Source: Chara braunii
Lineage: Eukaryota; Streptophyta; Charophyceae; Charales; Characeae
DNA length: 47,560 nucleotides
NCBI GenBank assembly: GCA_003427395.1
Contig: BFEA01000005.1
Span: forward strand, 1,573,216 to 1,620,775
Direction: 5' to 3'
The translations under genes were made by a program, and so were the position numbers. Under the pieces are notes generated by a model, which was not told the origin of the DNA, did no database searches, and worked only from the letters and a program-made list of their open reading frames with translations. Positions 32,961-43,172 of the stretch are shown piece by piece; positions within the stretch are counted from its first letter, which is position 1, and each line of letters starts with the position of its first letter.

Positions 32961-33248
32961 GTTGGCCCAGTTAGACACAAGCAGTACCACCTTTCTCTCA
33001 TCCTTCCCCCAGATGCAATCCCACAATTTATTTTCACTCAGGCTATAAATTGAAACTAACATTACGCATGCACTCCTTTACTTAAGTCTGAGTCATGTCC
33101 TGAAGGTCAAACTGAAAGTCAAAATACGAATGCACTCAGTATACTCAGTCAAAACGCAATCAGAAATACAGATAATAAGGTTTAACTGGTTTATAGAAGG
33201 AAGGTGAATCCTTTACCTCTCAGTTCCCTGCCTCCAGAACTCCTCCTG

Positions 33249-33290
33249 AGCTCCGGCCGAGCTCCGGCCGAGCTCCGGCCGAGCTCCGGC
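33249..33290. repeat. 11-bp tandem repeat AGCTCCGGCCG
   Basis: Nearly four perfect units of an 11-bp GC-rich sequence that is itself close to palindromic (CCGGCCGAGCTCCGG). It sits exactly at the end of the part of copy B that matches copy A. Confidence 0.95.
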
Positions 33291-35800
33291 AAACGGTGGG
33301 CTGACTCCCCACAGAGTCTTGCTGCGGTTTTACAGGTTGCAATCCCTCCTGGTGCCTCCCTCTCAGAACCTTAGACTAGACTTAGAGTAAGAGGGGCAGA
33401 AGAAGAGGTTTCACACGCTCGAGATACAAAAGGGGAACAACTCAACTCTCAGGAGAGGGCCTTGACACCTTCACTCGCCTAAGGGCCCCGCAATGATGAC
33501 CAGAATGTATAGCACCTTGGTCAAACTGAGGTTAACCCTCTGACTATTGATTCCCTGAAGGTCCCCCCAGTCGTAGCAAACAACAAAAGCCCCCTTTCAC
33601 AGACCGAGTCACTCCGCCAAACTTACGTCCCGAAGTGTACTGCTACAAGTGAGTCTACCTCCTCGTAGCTCACCTTCAGCTATTGTTGTCGCTAGGACAA
33701 GCATCGTGCCGACCAACAATCAAGTCCTCCACCCCGCAGCTCGTTTCCAACTAGTTTGTCCAACGGACTAGGCAGCACTTCAGTCAACAGCTAGGCTTGC
33801 ACCCCAACGATTGTCTCACTCCAGCAGGTTTGTTCGGTGCCGAACGGCGGCACACCATATGTGACAAATGCCTAACAAGAAATAGCGGTTACAACAGTCG
33901 CAGCAGTCGCAGCCCTGCGAACCCAAGGCACAACGGTGGACTCCAAGTATCAGTCGCCCTGGCCTCGAGGCAGACTGCAACAACGCAATGGTATCAATAG
34001 TTAAAATACAGTTGCCAACACATCCCCCGCAACTTGTAGGAAGAAAACACATTGCTACTAGTTACTTCCAGAAGTTCGCTGTTTAGGCAGGACTTATCAG
34101 TTGTTCAATCGCAGGATTCAACAAACCAACTGCACCGTATTGTCAACAATATCGGACGCAGTTGCGTTAGTACTTCACTGCACTAGTAGCTTTGGTTCAT
34201 CAAGATGCAGTTGGAATCCGAGTGTTTAGCCGAACTGTAAGTGACAACCCTTGGCGTCAGCCGCTCGCAACTTCACTCCTCTTCAACTGACGGAATCTGC
34301 GCTCGAATCTGAGTCTGTATTGCAGTAGTTCAAAGGCGTACCAACAGAGCAAGGCCCGTTGATTCGAGCTCATGTCTGCAACTCAACGATCCCATATACG
34401 TATCAACTTCGCAGCCTGCCGGTGTGCAAAATTTGAGAAGGGATCTTCCACAAGAATGAGGGCTGATTCATCCACCTTCCCGTCCTGCGAGCAAAGTGAT
34501 AGGGAGCTGCTACTTTTATCGATAAGGTGAGCAATGCACCGACCAACAGGTAAGTCTCCAACTTCACTTTGCCTCGCTACTTCCTCCGGACGGATGAGCA
34601 AAATCGGAATGAATCTCCTGCCAGAGTATACAAATATGCATTATCTGCGCAACAAGCCTGATCGTTATCGGGATCGAATTTGCTATTACTCCGCTGTTGC
34701 GCCTCGGCTACCTGTAGCGCCACTTTTTGTAGAAGTTGAGTTCTCTCCCCCTATCACACTTACTTCCTGTTTTTCTTTCTCCTCACTCTCTCTCTTTTTC
34801 TCTCTCTGTCTGTGCGACATTCGAACCTGCCCGCCTGCTCGCTGCCTTCACACAATCGCTGCTCACCTGTTCGTTATTGCCTCAAACGAATCTTTCACCA
34901 GGACGTGGCCAGGTGCATCTCCTCGATGAACTTGACCACTCACAAAGAGAAGGACGATATTGGAACAACGGAACAATCGACAGCACCGTCGATAGCGCGC
35001 TCGAGGAGGAAGTCGCTCCGCCCTTTTGCTCAATATATATAACGGGAATGAATCTTTCCCTACATTGTGGGAAGATACACTTACATTTTTGCCAAGATAA
35101 ATGAGAAAAACTTCCTTCTCTGGCGCGACTCTCGCCGCTTGTAATGCAAAATCTGCCTACCAAACCTTGCAATTCGAGCTCAGTATTGGATTCGTCGTTC
35201 CTCGAGCCCCCCGAGATGAACCCTCACTCGCTCGTTTTCGTCGAGGATCGAGCGAGGTACTCGATCTCCATCCTCGCCAGATCCGCTCTTCCCCGACACT
35301 CTCGCGCAACCCCACTCTACTCTAGCTCCTTAAACACTCCTCCAACCACCAAACGAACCCTGCCACTCGACTCGAACCGCGTCGAAATCCTGAAATTGTC
35401 TCCTTCCCCGTCTGATTCTGCCAAGAATCGGATGAGCTTAGCGTCCTCTTCTTTTTCTTACCTTCCATTTTCCATCTCCCGCGCGACTCTTTCTCTCACT
35501 AACATCTAATCTACTAACTCATCGGTCGTACCGACCTTATCATCCGATTCGCCCGGGGCCAGAACCTCGGATTTGCCTCTTTCCTTGCCGAGATCGCTCG
35601 TCAAACGGGCGAGAATCATCCTCTCTCCTTTCCTGTCACACTCTATCTTCTACCATCCCCATTCCTTAACTACACCTGGCGCGAAAATGCGTCCAGATGC
35701 CTCCGTCCTCTCCAGCCTTGAATCCCCGTTTCTTCTCTCGCCCTTTCCTCCGACTCCTAGCACAGCTCCTAATAACGCAGCAGTCTCGTCCGACCCCCCG

Positions 35801-35847
35801 ACAATTCTGACTTCCACAATTCTGACTTCCACAATTCTGACTTCCAC
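35801..35847 (+). repeat. 15-bp tandem repeat, three copies
   Basis: ACAATTCTGACTTCC is repeated three times without change. It keeps the local chance ORFs open on both strands. Confidence 0.95.
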
Positions 35848-36825
35848 ACGGGGGCTTCGGAGGGGGACTTGCTATGATTCGATTAGTCTTTCGCCCCTAG
35901 GTGCTCGTCCGACGAGCCGGCCGCACGCCGATGTGGCTGCGACCTCCACCTACAGCATCCCTAGCCCGAATCAAAGTCAAACTGCGCTCTAACCCAGATA
36001 CTACAGCGGGTATCGATTGATACAGACAGTAGGATGGTGGTCATTGAAGTCGAAATCTGCCAAAGGGTGTGTAACAACTCACCTACCAAATCGATCAGCC
36101 CCTGCAGATGGTGTTGCAGCGTCCGGCCTATGCTCGGCCTTCGCAACTCCGCCTCTTCAATGAGCAGGAGGGCGAGGGACGACTGCTAAACCAGCAGCGT
36201 GAACCTGGGTGGGACGGGCCCCGGTGCAGATCTTGGTGGTAGTAGCAAGGATTCGAATGGGCTTTGAAGACCAAAGTGGACAGGAGTCCCACGATTCCAC
36301 AGCTTGGCATATCGAACCCTTGCGCCCGAGCATGGAGGGGAGTCTCGTGGGCATACTCGCACCCACCCCTTCACTGCGGACTACGGGGAACATAATGGAG
36401 CCCCTGCAGAATATCCCCGCCACTCAAGTTTCTTCCGGCTTGCGGGCTAATCATCCGTCGACACGCATGCACGCTGAACCCTCTGGTCCACACTCCAAGG
36501 CAGTGGAACCGAGGACTCTCACCAGCATCCCGAACACTCAAAGAACCCATAAGTCAACGAGAAGGAGGCGTGCGCTCAAGGCCCTCGACCGTCGCGGCGG
36601 CCTCCAAATCCCGCACCTCATCTGAGTTAAGGAGTATCGAAGTAAAATAATAATAGTACAAAAATAATAAAAATATTTAGAACCTTTTTAATCGTCACGA
36701 AACGACGAACGAGGAAAAGGGAACCACTAATACCGTTTTGACGCCGCCGGCTGCAAAACCAAACGGGGATAGCCCCGTCGGACCCTCAACCTCGCGGTTC
36801 CTTCGCGCCGCTTTGATATCCCCTC

Positions 36826-36907
36826 GTTGTCGCCGCTCAGTCTCGATCCGCGAATCTCTATGATGAAAGTCTGATGCCATAACCGCTAGTGCTAGGCCCA
36901 AGGCTGG
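36826..36907 (-). other. tRNA-like block inside copy B
   Basis: The minus strand reads CCTTGGGCCTAGCACTAGCG, GGTTATGGCATCAGACTTTC and, further on, GGATCGAGACTGAGCGG. It corresponds to 3195-3270 of copy A. The A-box-like and B-box-like parts are the best conserved, with more change between them, as would be seen if the internal promoter-like parts were the ones retained. A cloverleaf was not convincing. Confidence 0.35.
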
Positions 36908-37313
36908 GACTAACTCTGACAAACACCTAAATAAATTGATACTGCGCGACGCTCAGACCTACCGAACCATTTTCAGAACCACATTGTTGTCGATGTCGCC
37001 CTCCGCACGTACGCACAAGTCACAGGCAAGCACATCAATCAATGAGACATAATCTCTTCAATCCTACTTTAATCAGAAACAAAAGACCTGGCCGACGATT
37101 ACGCCGAATCTTCACTCATTTACAAATAAAAGGATCACGCGCGCCTTAAGTCTGTGCGCCCACACACTCTCTGCTCTAGTCAACCACCTAGCTAACGTAA
37201 ACCATAGCCTCAACCACGCCTCGTGCAGTATACTTAAACTTTTAAATCAAACTTATTTTCTGTCACTCGCAAAAAACAAGGCGGATACCCTTGTAAGGGT
37301 ATTCGCACCGACA

Positions 37314-38719
37314 TCGGTCAGCCCATGGGCGTCCCCATGTGCTTCCAAGTGAACCGAGGTACCCCCAAGGCCAAATTTCACCACTAGGCCTCTCCGAGGG
37401 TACCTGGATCTTATTTTGGCCAAGTACATGCAGTCCGAGTGGTTGGTACTAACCCGGACTGCCTCTTGGCCTCCTCAAGCCTCCTTTTCCTTTTCAAATA
37501 TTTCCCCGCTGGGTCCAAGTGCCAAACGGGCAGCCTTATTTGAAAGAAAAAAAACTTATGGACCTTTTTATCACTTTTTGTTGTTTCTACCCCATTTTGG
37601 GTAGGCCGAGATATTTTTTGACATCTCGAAGCAATCTCAGCCTCGGATCTGGCTAAGATCCAAGACCAACATTATTCTGAGCTACCCCCAAGTGGTCCTT
37701 GCTTCAATTTTGGGGCCCTAGGCTCACTTTTTCAATTTTTGCTTCATCTGTTTTTTTTTTTGGGCCAAATGCACAGTTTCGGCCTTTTCCTTCCTTTGCT
37801 TCTTTCCATTTTCAGCTTCCAACTCATTCCGGAGTTGACCGTTTGAGATGGCTCCACAAAAAACGGTCATATGCTCTCAACCATGAGATCTGATCTCAAA
37901 TCCATGACTCAGAAAAAAAAAACGGCCAACTCCTCTTTGTTTTTTCACTCATTTTTTATCTTTTAAATTTATATATTATCGAGGCAATCCGGATTGCCCT
38001 CCACAAAATTTGGAGGGATGAGGTCACATTAGGGGCTGTATCTGGTTTCGAATGTATCTCCCCAAACGACCGTTTTTTACCGTTAATTTTTTCTTTTATT
38101 TTCTTTTTTTCCCTTTTTCTTTTATTTTCTTTCTCTTCCATTTTCGGACAGTAGGGACCTGTCAGTCCCTACTTGTGTCAGTCCCTACTGACGGCCAACT
38201 CACTCACTCTCTCTCACTCCTTTTGTCTTATTCTCTCACTCTTTTTCTTTTCTTTTTCTTTCTTTTTCTAACATGCTAAGTGTCAACTAGTCGTTAAGGT
38301 ATTTTCTAGGCTCTTCCTCTTAGTTTTGGCCCTTCGTATGCCCAAGGTGCAGTCCGTTATTTCTCAGACTGCAATTGAGGCACCCCCATGCTCATGGGAG
38401 CCTCCTTTTGCCCCCCTTTCTTCCAAATTGTGCTCCCCTTTGCTCCGATTTTCTCTCGGGGCCTATTTTTCACATCGAGCCTCTTCAGGCTCCATTTTTT
38501 TCTCAAGGTGGCTAGTCCGAGATATTTTGGATTGCTGCCATGCCTCATCCCTTGCTTTTTTTTTGCTTTCCTTTCTGTTTTGACCCTCCCGTTTGCCTCT
38601 ACTAGTGCTTGTAGTAGTGGTGCTAATATTCTTGGCCGTCTAGATCTTGATCTTGACGACACTACTTGCCTTGGGCATATTCTTCTCATGACTGTTCACA
38701 TCTTTACCTTGGGACATCA
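37314..38719. other. No gene seen; T-rich sequence and hairpins
   Basis: GCAGTCCG...CGGACTGC (37430-37462, perfect 8-bp arms) and GCAGTC...GACTGC (38349-38372) are hairpins related to the one at 25976. GTCAGTCCCTACTTGTGTCAGTCCCTACTGAC at ~38160 contains a short direct repeat with inverted ends. Long T/C-rich tracts occur at 38090-38270. No coding bias. Confidence 0.4.
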
Positions 38720-39070
38720 CAAGTCCCCGCCACTTGTCCCGTACTAGTCCCCGACACTTGTCCCATGCTAGTCCCCGACACTTGTCCCGCGGGTGGTCCC
38801 GCTCGAACTTGTCCCGCCGGTGGTCACGCCGGTACTTGGCCCCAAAATGCCATTATTTTTATTTAGTCCTTTATGGTCCCCGACACTTTTCCTTGCGGTC
38901 TCCCGGTCTCTCTTGGCAATTTCCACCTCATGGCTGCCCCTTTTCTAGTCTCTTTTTATGTCCCACGCGCGCCAGTGTTCCCGGCTGCCACTCTTTACTC
39001 GGCTCATGGCCCTTGGGCCTTTCTTATGTCGCACACCGGCAGCCCTCTTGGCCCCGTGCTCAATTCTCAC
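38720..39070 (+). repeat. Dispersed repeat shared with 6180-6480; internal ~24-bp tandem
   Basis: TAGTCCCCGACACTTGTCCC is tandemly repeated at 38720-38790, then diverges into CTTGTCCCGCCGGTGGTC units to ~38835. The remainder matches 6180-6480 in order (see that entry). Non-coding. Confidence 0.6.
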
Positions 39071-39779
39071 GTATCGGTGCCCCAACACTAATTTTCTTTA
39101 CCTCCTTGACTCCTTTCTTCCTGCGACCCGCAACCCAGGGCATTATTTTTTCTGGCGGTCCTTCTTCTTTCGGGAAGAAGGGCCGCCTTTGTTATTCTCT
39201 TGCGGCCCTTTGCCGTTTACTATTTTACTAATTTCTTCTTGGTCCACTGGTTCCGACGGCCCAGGGCATTTTTTAGGGCCCTAGACGGGCACTTATGCCT
39301 TAGCCTTCCATCCTTTCTATCACTCTGTCCTCCTGTTTCTTTGTCGTTCACAATCTTGTCGTATACCACCTCTCAAGGGTCAGGACTTGTTTCGGGACCC
39401 ACCGGACCCGACACCGCCTACGCTTTTCACGAAGGGTATAAAGTCTTCGGATCTCGTCATCGATGTCATCCACTTTGCCAAACTCATCGTCTTGTGTTTC
39501 ACTCCTCCTAGTTGACGTCGGCGTGCGCATCATCTGAGCCTCCTCCAGCCTGGCCTCATCACGATTAGCGATGAACTGTCATCCGAGCAAGGCCAACAAT
39601 TCAGCCTTAGTGGCTTCGGCATGCCACGCTGTCTCAGCCTTAAGCTGCTTCTGGATACACTGTCGATCCTCCATTTTCTCTGGACCGCCTCATGTTGCTT
39701 GCGTTCCTGAAAAAGAGTACGAAGAAACTTTTTTCCCTCAAAATCTTCAGGATTCCGACGCGGAGTCTAGAAGCAAGGA
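39071..39779. other. No gene seen
   Basis: Mixed-composition sequence, T/C-rich to 39250. Low-confidence continuation of the gag-like remnant may begin on the minus strand at its right side. Confidence 0.3.
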
Positions 39780-40234
39780 GTCAGAGGAGCAGGGATCCCT
39801 GGACCAACCGCTGCACTCTGGTTAGTATGACATTCACGGGCGAAGTGACCATCACCACCACAGGAAAAACACTTAAGACCATTGCCAACCATCAAGAAAG
39901 GAAAACTAATCCACATAAGACAGTTGAAGACAACCCCCTAATTGTGTCTGATGAAAACACCATACCGACTTGCTTCCTCGTCGTATGTAACTATCACCCG
40001 AATGAGGTGATCCTCAATCAGAAAGGCACACCGCAGAAGCACACGCATCATATCAAAAGTGGTACAGTAACAGAAAGAGTGAGAAAGAATGCCAAATCCT
40101 AATGTGAAGAAATAATAGACGAGCATTTTGAAGGCAACACCGATCCAAGGTACAACAAGCCGTGCAGTACAAACACCAAAAGAGAGTGAAGACCCACCAA
40201 GCGCCAACTCGACAAAACGACAACCCACCATCAA
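39780..40234 (-). pseudogene. gag-like remnant with CCHC zinc knuckle
   Basis: On the minus strand, in the frame of the ORF 40234-39938 and just past its TAG stop, the reading is NGLKCFSCGGDGHFARECHTN. This is a perfect C-X2-C-X4-H-X4-C zinc knuckle, as used by retrotransposon Gag to bind RNA. It lies at about 39835-39885. Upstream sequence in the same frame is Cys/Phe/Leu-rich and may not be coding. Downstream, other frames give charged helical sequence (EGKKFLRTLFQERKQHE-like) after an apparent frameshift. It differs from the gypsy knuckle near 41845, so a different element family is likely. Confidence 0.5.
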
Positions 40235-40585
40235 AGTGTAGGTGTGGCCACCAATTAATGTGCAACCTCATTCACGGATACCATGTTAATCAGAGAAGAG
40301 GAACTGTCGGCAAACAGTCTCTCGCATGAGTCAGGATCGAAAAATACACCAATATAGAATAATCCAGATCGCACGCAAAGTTTGACCTGAGTACGAATAC
40401 ACAGAAGGGAACAAAAAGCCCAAAATAAAACATGAGACACAGGGCTTCGGATTCCAAACCCGAGGAGTCAAAAAGACTCAACCCACCATATCCATCCTCA
40501 AACCGATGCGGCCATCCCTCAATGCGTTTCTACTACCCCGCCAGTACCGCCATCAAGAGATATCCTGATTATAATCTAACGACAT

Positions 40586-40690
40586 CCATCAATACTGTAA
40601 GTTCCTCCTCGCTCATAAATGCAACCTTTTGGCGGCACGACACCGAGCTCGAGAATGATCTCGTGCGAGATCGGCCGATCCGGCACCACG
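40586..40690 (-). repeat. Left arm of ~100-bp inverted repeat within the gypsy block
   Basis: Its reverse complement matches 43066-43172 at roughly 90% or better, with a 4-base (CGCA) difference. Both arms encode the protease-RT linker HEIILE(L/V)GVVPPKGCIY, on opposite strands. The match stops abruptly at ACAGTA on the left side. Confidence 0.8.
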
Positions 40691-41640
40691 CCGGTAGGTG
40701 ACTCGAGGACGTCGGCGAATCCGTCGAGCAACCGCACCACCCGGGGGTCTGAAGACAAGTCCGTGGGTTGAGATTCAGCTACCGCGACGGTTCGAAGAAA
40801 ACATAAGCCTATCTCTTCGGTCTGCTCGTAAGCGCAAGTGGCCCGAAAAGATTTGGCTATTACAACTTGGCACCGGATCGAAGGGTGCGGGAGAGGAATA
40901 TTACATGGTACTTCGGCGCCAAACGCGTCGCGAACCGTAAGTGTCCGCCGATGGAAGTTGACCGTGTGATCCGCACTTGCAAGCCAAGGCATGCCCAAAA
41001 TGATGTCGAAGTCCGTGTCCAAGACGTCAAACGTCACCGGTTCGCATGCATGAGGTGCGAAGTAAGCCGGGACGGCTTCGATGTAGCGATCAAGGAGTTG
41101 TCGCGTTCTTCCGTCCGCCAACTTGGTCGACGTAGGGTGTGCCTTCCTTCAAACTTGTGGTCCAAGGCCGGCCCTTTGCATGAAGGACTGGCTAATGAAG
41201 TTGCGAGTCGTGCCGCTATCCAGCAAAGCTCTGCAGGATGCTTGCCCGATTTGGATGCGGACATAAAGGAGCGGTGCGTTGTTGTCGTCGTACCACTGCG
41301 TGCGAAACTCGGGGGCCACCTTGCTCACATACACAAGAATGTCCCCCACCGCAACTTCGTCCTCCGTCGGCGAAGTTGGTGGTGCATAGAAGGCTAGGTA
41401 TGTATGGAAATGAGCGCTAAGAGCTGCGCATTGCGGCTCCTGTAAGCAGTCGGTGGAAGGGAGAGGAAGCCATGCAAAATCCTCGGGCGTCAACGGGTCC
41501 AAGTCCTCTATGTTGAACGCACGCGCCGAATCCCGTGAAGGTTCCCTGGAGACGACTCAATACCGCTGCTTCTGATCGGAGAAGAAACCGCACATACATC
41601 CTGTCCTTGGGCTCGTGAATTCAGTGAAGGTACGAGCCGA
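40605..41640 (-). pseudogene. Ty3/gypsy aspartic protease region
   Basis: The minus-strand frames carry ALLDSGTTRNFIS, the aspartic-protease active site DSG(T) plus the following FIS, in the ORF 41502-41149. A frame change follows, then FDIILGMPWLA, the second conserved protease block, in the ORF 41121-40576. That ORF also holds the linker HEIILELGVVPPKGCIY that precedes reverse transcriptase in this family. The frame is lost right after the linker because of a 4-base deletion relative to the + strand arm at 43150. The protease would cleave the Gag-Pol polyprotein. It is separated from its own RT, which is not found on this strand. Confidence 0.8.
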
Positions 41641-41652
41641 GCAGCATAGTCC

Positions 41653-43056
41653 TCAAAGGAATGAAGAATGGGAGGACTTACGACGTCCGCATGTGCCCCG
41701 GAACCGAGGGAGGTTACCCGTACGGCAACCGGTTCCGTAGGCGTCGAGAATGTCGTCGCAACACTCTCGGCGGTGCTTACTTTCCCGATTGGGCGGTACC
41801 CTTGGCCTTCGTGGGACAGCTCGCTGTCTCATGTGCTGAGCTGTTGCACCACAAACAATAGCGGTACTTGGTGCGGACGCAGTACCCGCGCTCCGTAAGC
41901 CCGTACGTTGTCCAAGGTCCTTGCTCTTGAGCTGCTTGCCCGGACCCAGAAGAAGTAGTGGTGTTCGTCTTCGTCTTGCTGCGTCCTCGTCCTTTGGCGG
42001 GGCGCCACCATTCTGGGCAGCTGCGAGTCTGTCTCCCTTGTCAAACGAAACAGCCTCGTTTAGAATTGAAGGGTCGCTAGGCGTTGCTGCTGCGACCACG
42101 GCCACTTTCGACCGATGCTGATGCGCGCCCTGGCCAGCAGTCGACGAGTGGCCCGTATTCCGGGCTGCCAAGTTCGTCACAATGATCTGAGCGGCTTTGT
42201 TGAAGAGTTCTTCACTTGTGTTGAGGTTCTCGGCGACTTGAGTTAACGCATTCTGCAACGCTGGGCACAACCTCCTGATGAAGTAAAGCTTGATGCCGTC
42301 GAAGTTCATCGGCAACTTGGGCGTGCTTGCCAACCGTTGGAACTCAGATATCCAGTCTCCGCTTGGCATGCTGTTCTGCGAAAACGTCAGCAGCTTGTCC
42401 ATCGCCTGGTGCTTGGGCAGTTCTACTTGGAAACGCTTCTTCCATGCCGCCGTGAGATCCGCCCAGGCGATGTACTTGTGTAACTCGGTGACTGTACATG
42501 CATGTGCGGACAACATGCTGTCCAACCATGCCTGACATGCGCCTCCTGAGCGGGAGTACAAATATGCATGCCGATTTGCGTCGATGACGTGGTGGATATC
42601 CAGCTTGAATTCAAATTGGCGCCACCATTGGATGGGGTCGGTCTTCGATGCGTCACAGAAGATCGGGAGCCCATCAAACTTGGCAATAGTTTCGCGTGTC
42701 GTTGCGCTAGGGCCGGCGGCTGCAGAAACCCGTTGTTACAGCTGCTGTGCCCCAGTCTTAAGTGTTCCCACATCTATCTCCAAGACATTGACGCGGTCGA
42801 CGAGGTCGAAGGGGCTGGCGCTGGAGTTGGCGGTAGAAACCTGCTGCTCCAGCTGTTGTATGCGCTTGAGCATCTGGTCCGTCGACTGTTGTAGCGCCTT
42901 GTTGGTGTGGTCGAGAGAGTGGATGTCCTCCTGCTGCGCGATACAAGTAGCGAGGAGGTCCGTGATGCGGTTGAGCAGCTGAGCTACTCTGATCCCGTAG
43001 TCAACGACTTCCCCGTTCTCGGCCTCCCTCTGCCAGTCGGCCTCCCTCTGTAGTCC
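41653..43056 (-). pseudogene. Ty3/gypsy Gag, minus strand, with stop and frameshift
   Basis: From 43056 downward the minus strand encodes a coiled-coil-like N-terminus (LNRITDLLA...LQQSTDQMLKRIQQLEQQV). A TAA at 42736-42738 follows, in frame with both sides and probably CAA originally. The Gag core comes next: PIQWWRQFEFKLDIHHV, AWADLTAAWKKRFQVE, YFIRRLCPALQNAL. Near 42000 the frame changes. In the new frame a zinc knuckle CLWCNSSAHETASC (C-X2-C-X4-H-X4-C) lies at ~41850. The first ~45 codons of the ORF that starts at 43188 are only the antisense of the + strand pol and are not Gag. Gag is the structural RNA-binding protein of the element. Confidence 0.8.
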
Positions 43057-43065
43057 ATGGCGTGG

Positions 43066-43172
43066 TGCCGTGGCGTGGTGTCGGATCGACCGATCTTGCA
43101 CGAGATCATTCTCGAGGTCGGTGTCGTGCCGCCAAAAGGTTGCATTTATCGCATGAGCGAGGAGGAACTTAC
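43066..43172 (+). repeat. Right arm of ~100-bp inverted repeat within the gypsy block
   Basis: Partner of 40586-40690. It marks the point where coding switches from minus-strand Gag (to the left) to plus-strand pol (to the right). Confidence 0.8.

Larger units (their letters stand above)
33290..37313 (-). mobile_element. Large ORF-less repeat element, copy B
   Basis: Read on the minus strand it starts TGTCGGTGCGAATACCC at 37313 and follows copy A block by block to GACTCTGTGGGGAGTC near 33300. It is ~4.0 kb against ~3.5 kb in A. Several short ORFs occur (for example 35144-35509 and 35573-35992, both +), but none is conserved in A or C, so I treat them as chance. Copy B and copy A face each other as an inverted pair about 27 kb apart. 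An LTR or LARD nature is suggested by the TG start but not proven. Confidence 0.6.

Noticed and set aside
35144-35992. Plus-strand ORFs inside copy B as genes
   Set aside because: Ser/Pro-rich composition, internal 15-bp tandem repeats, and no matching frame in copy A.
37075-37313. Possible promoter or gene start at the TGTCGG block
   Set aside because: The sequence is the 5' end of repeat copy B, matched by copy A, and no ORF follows.
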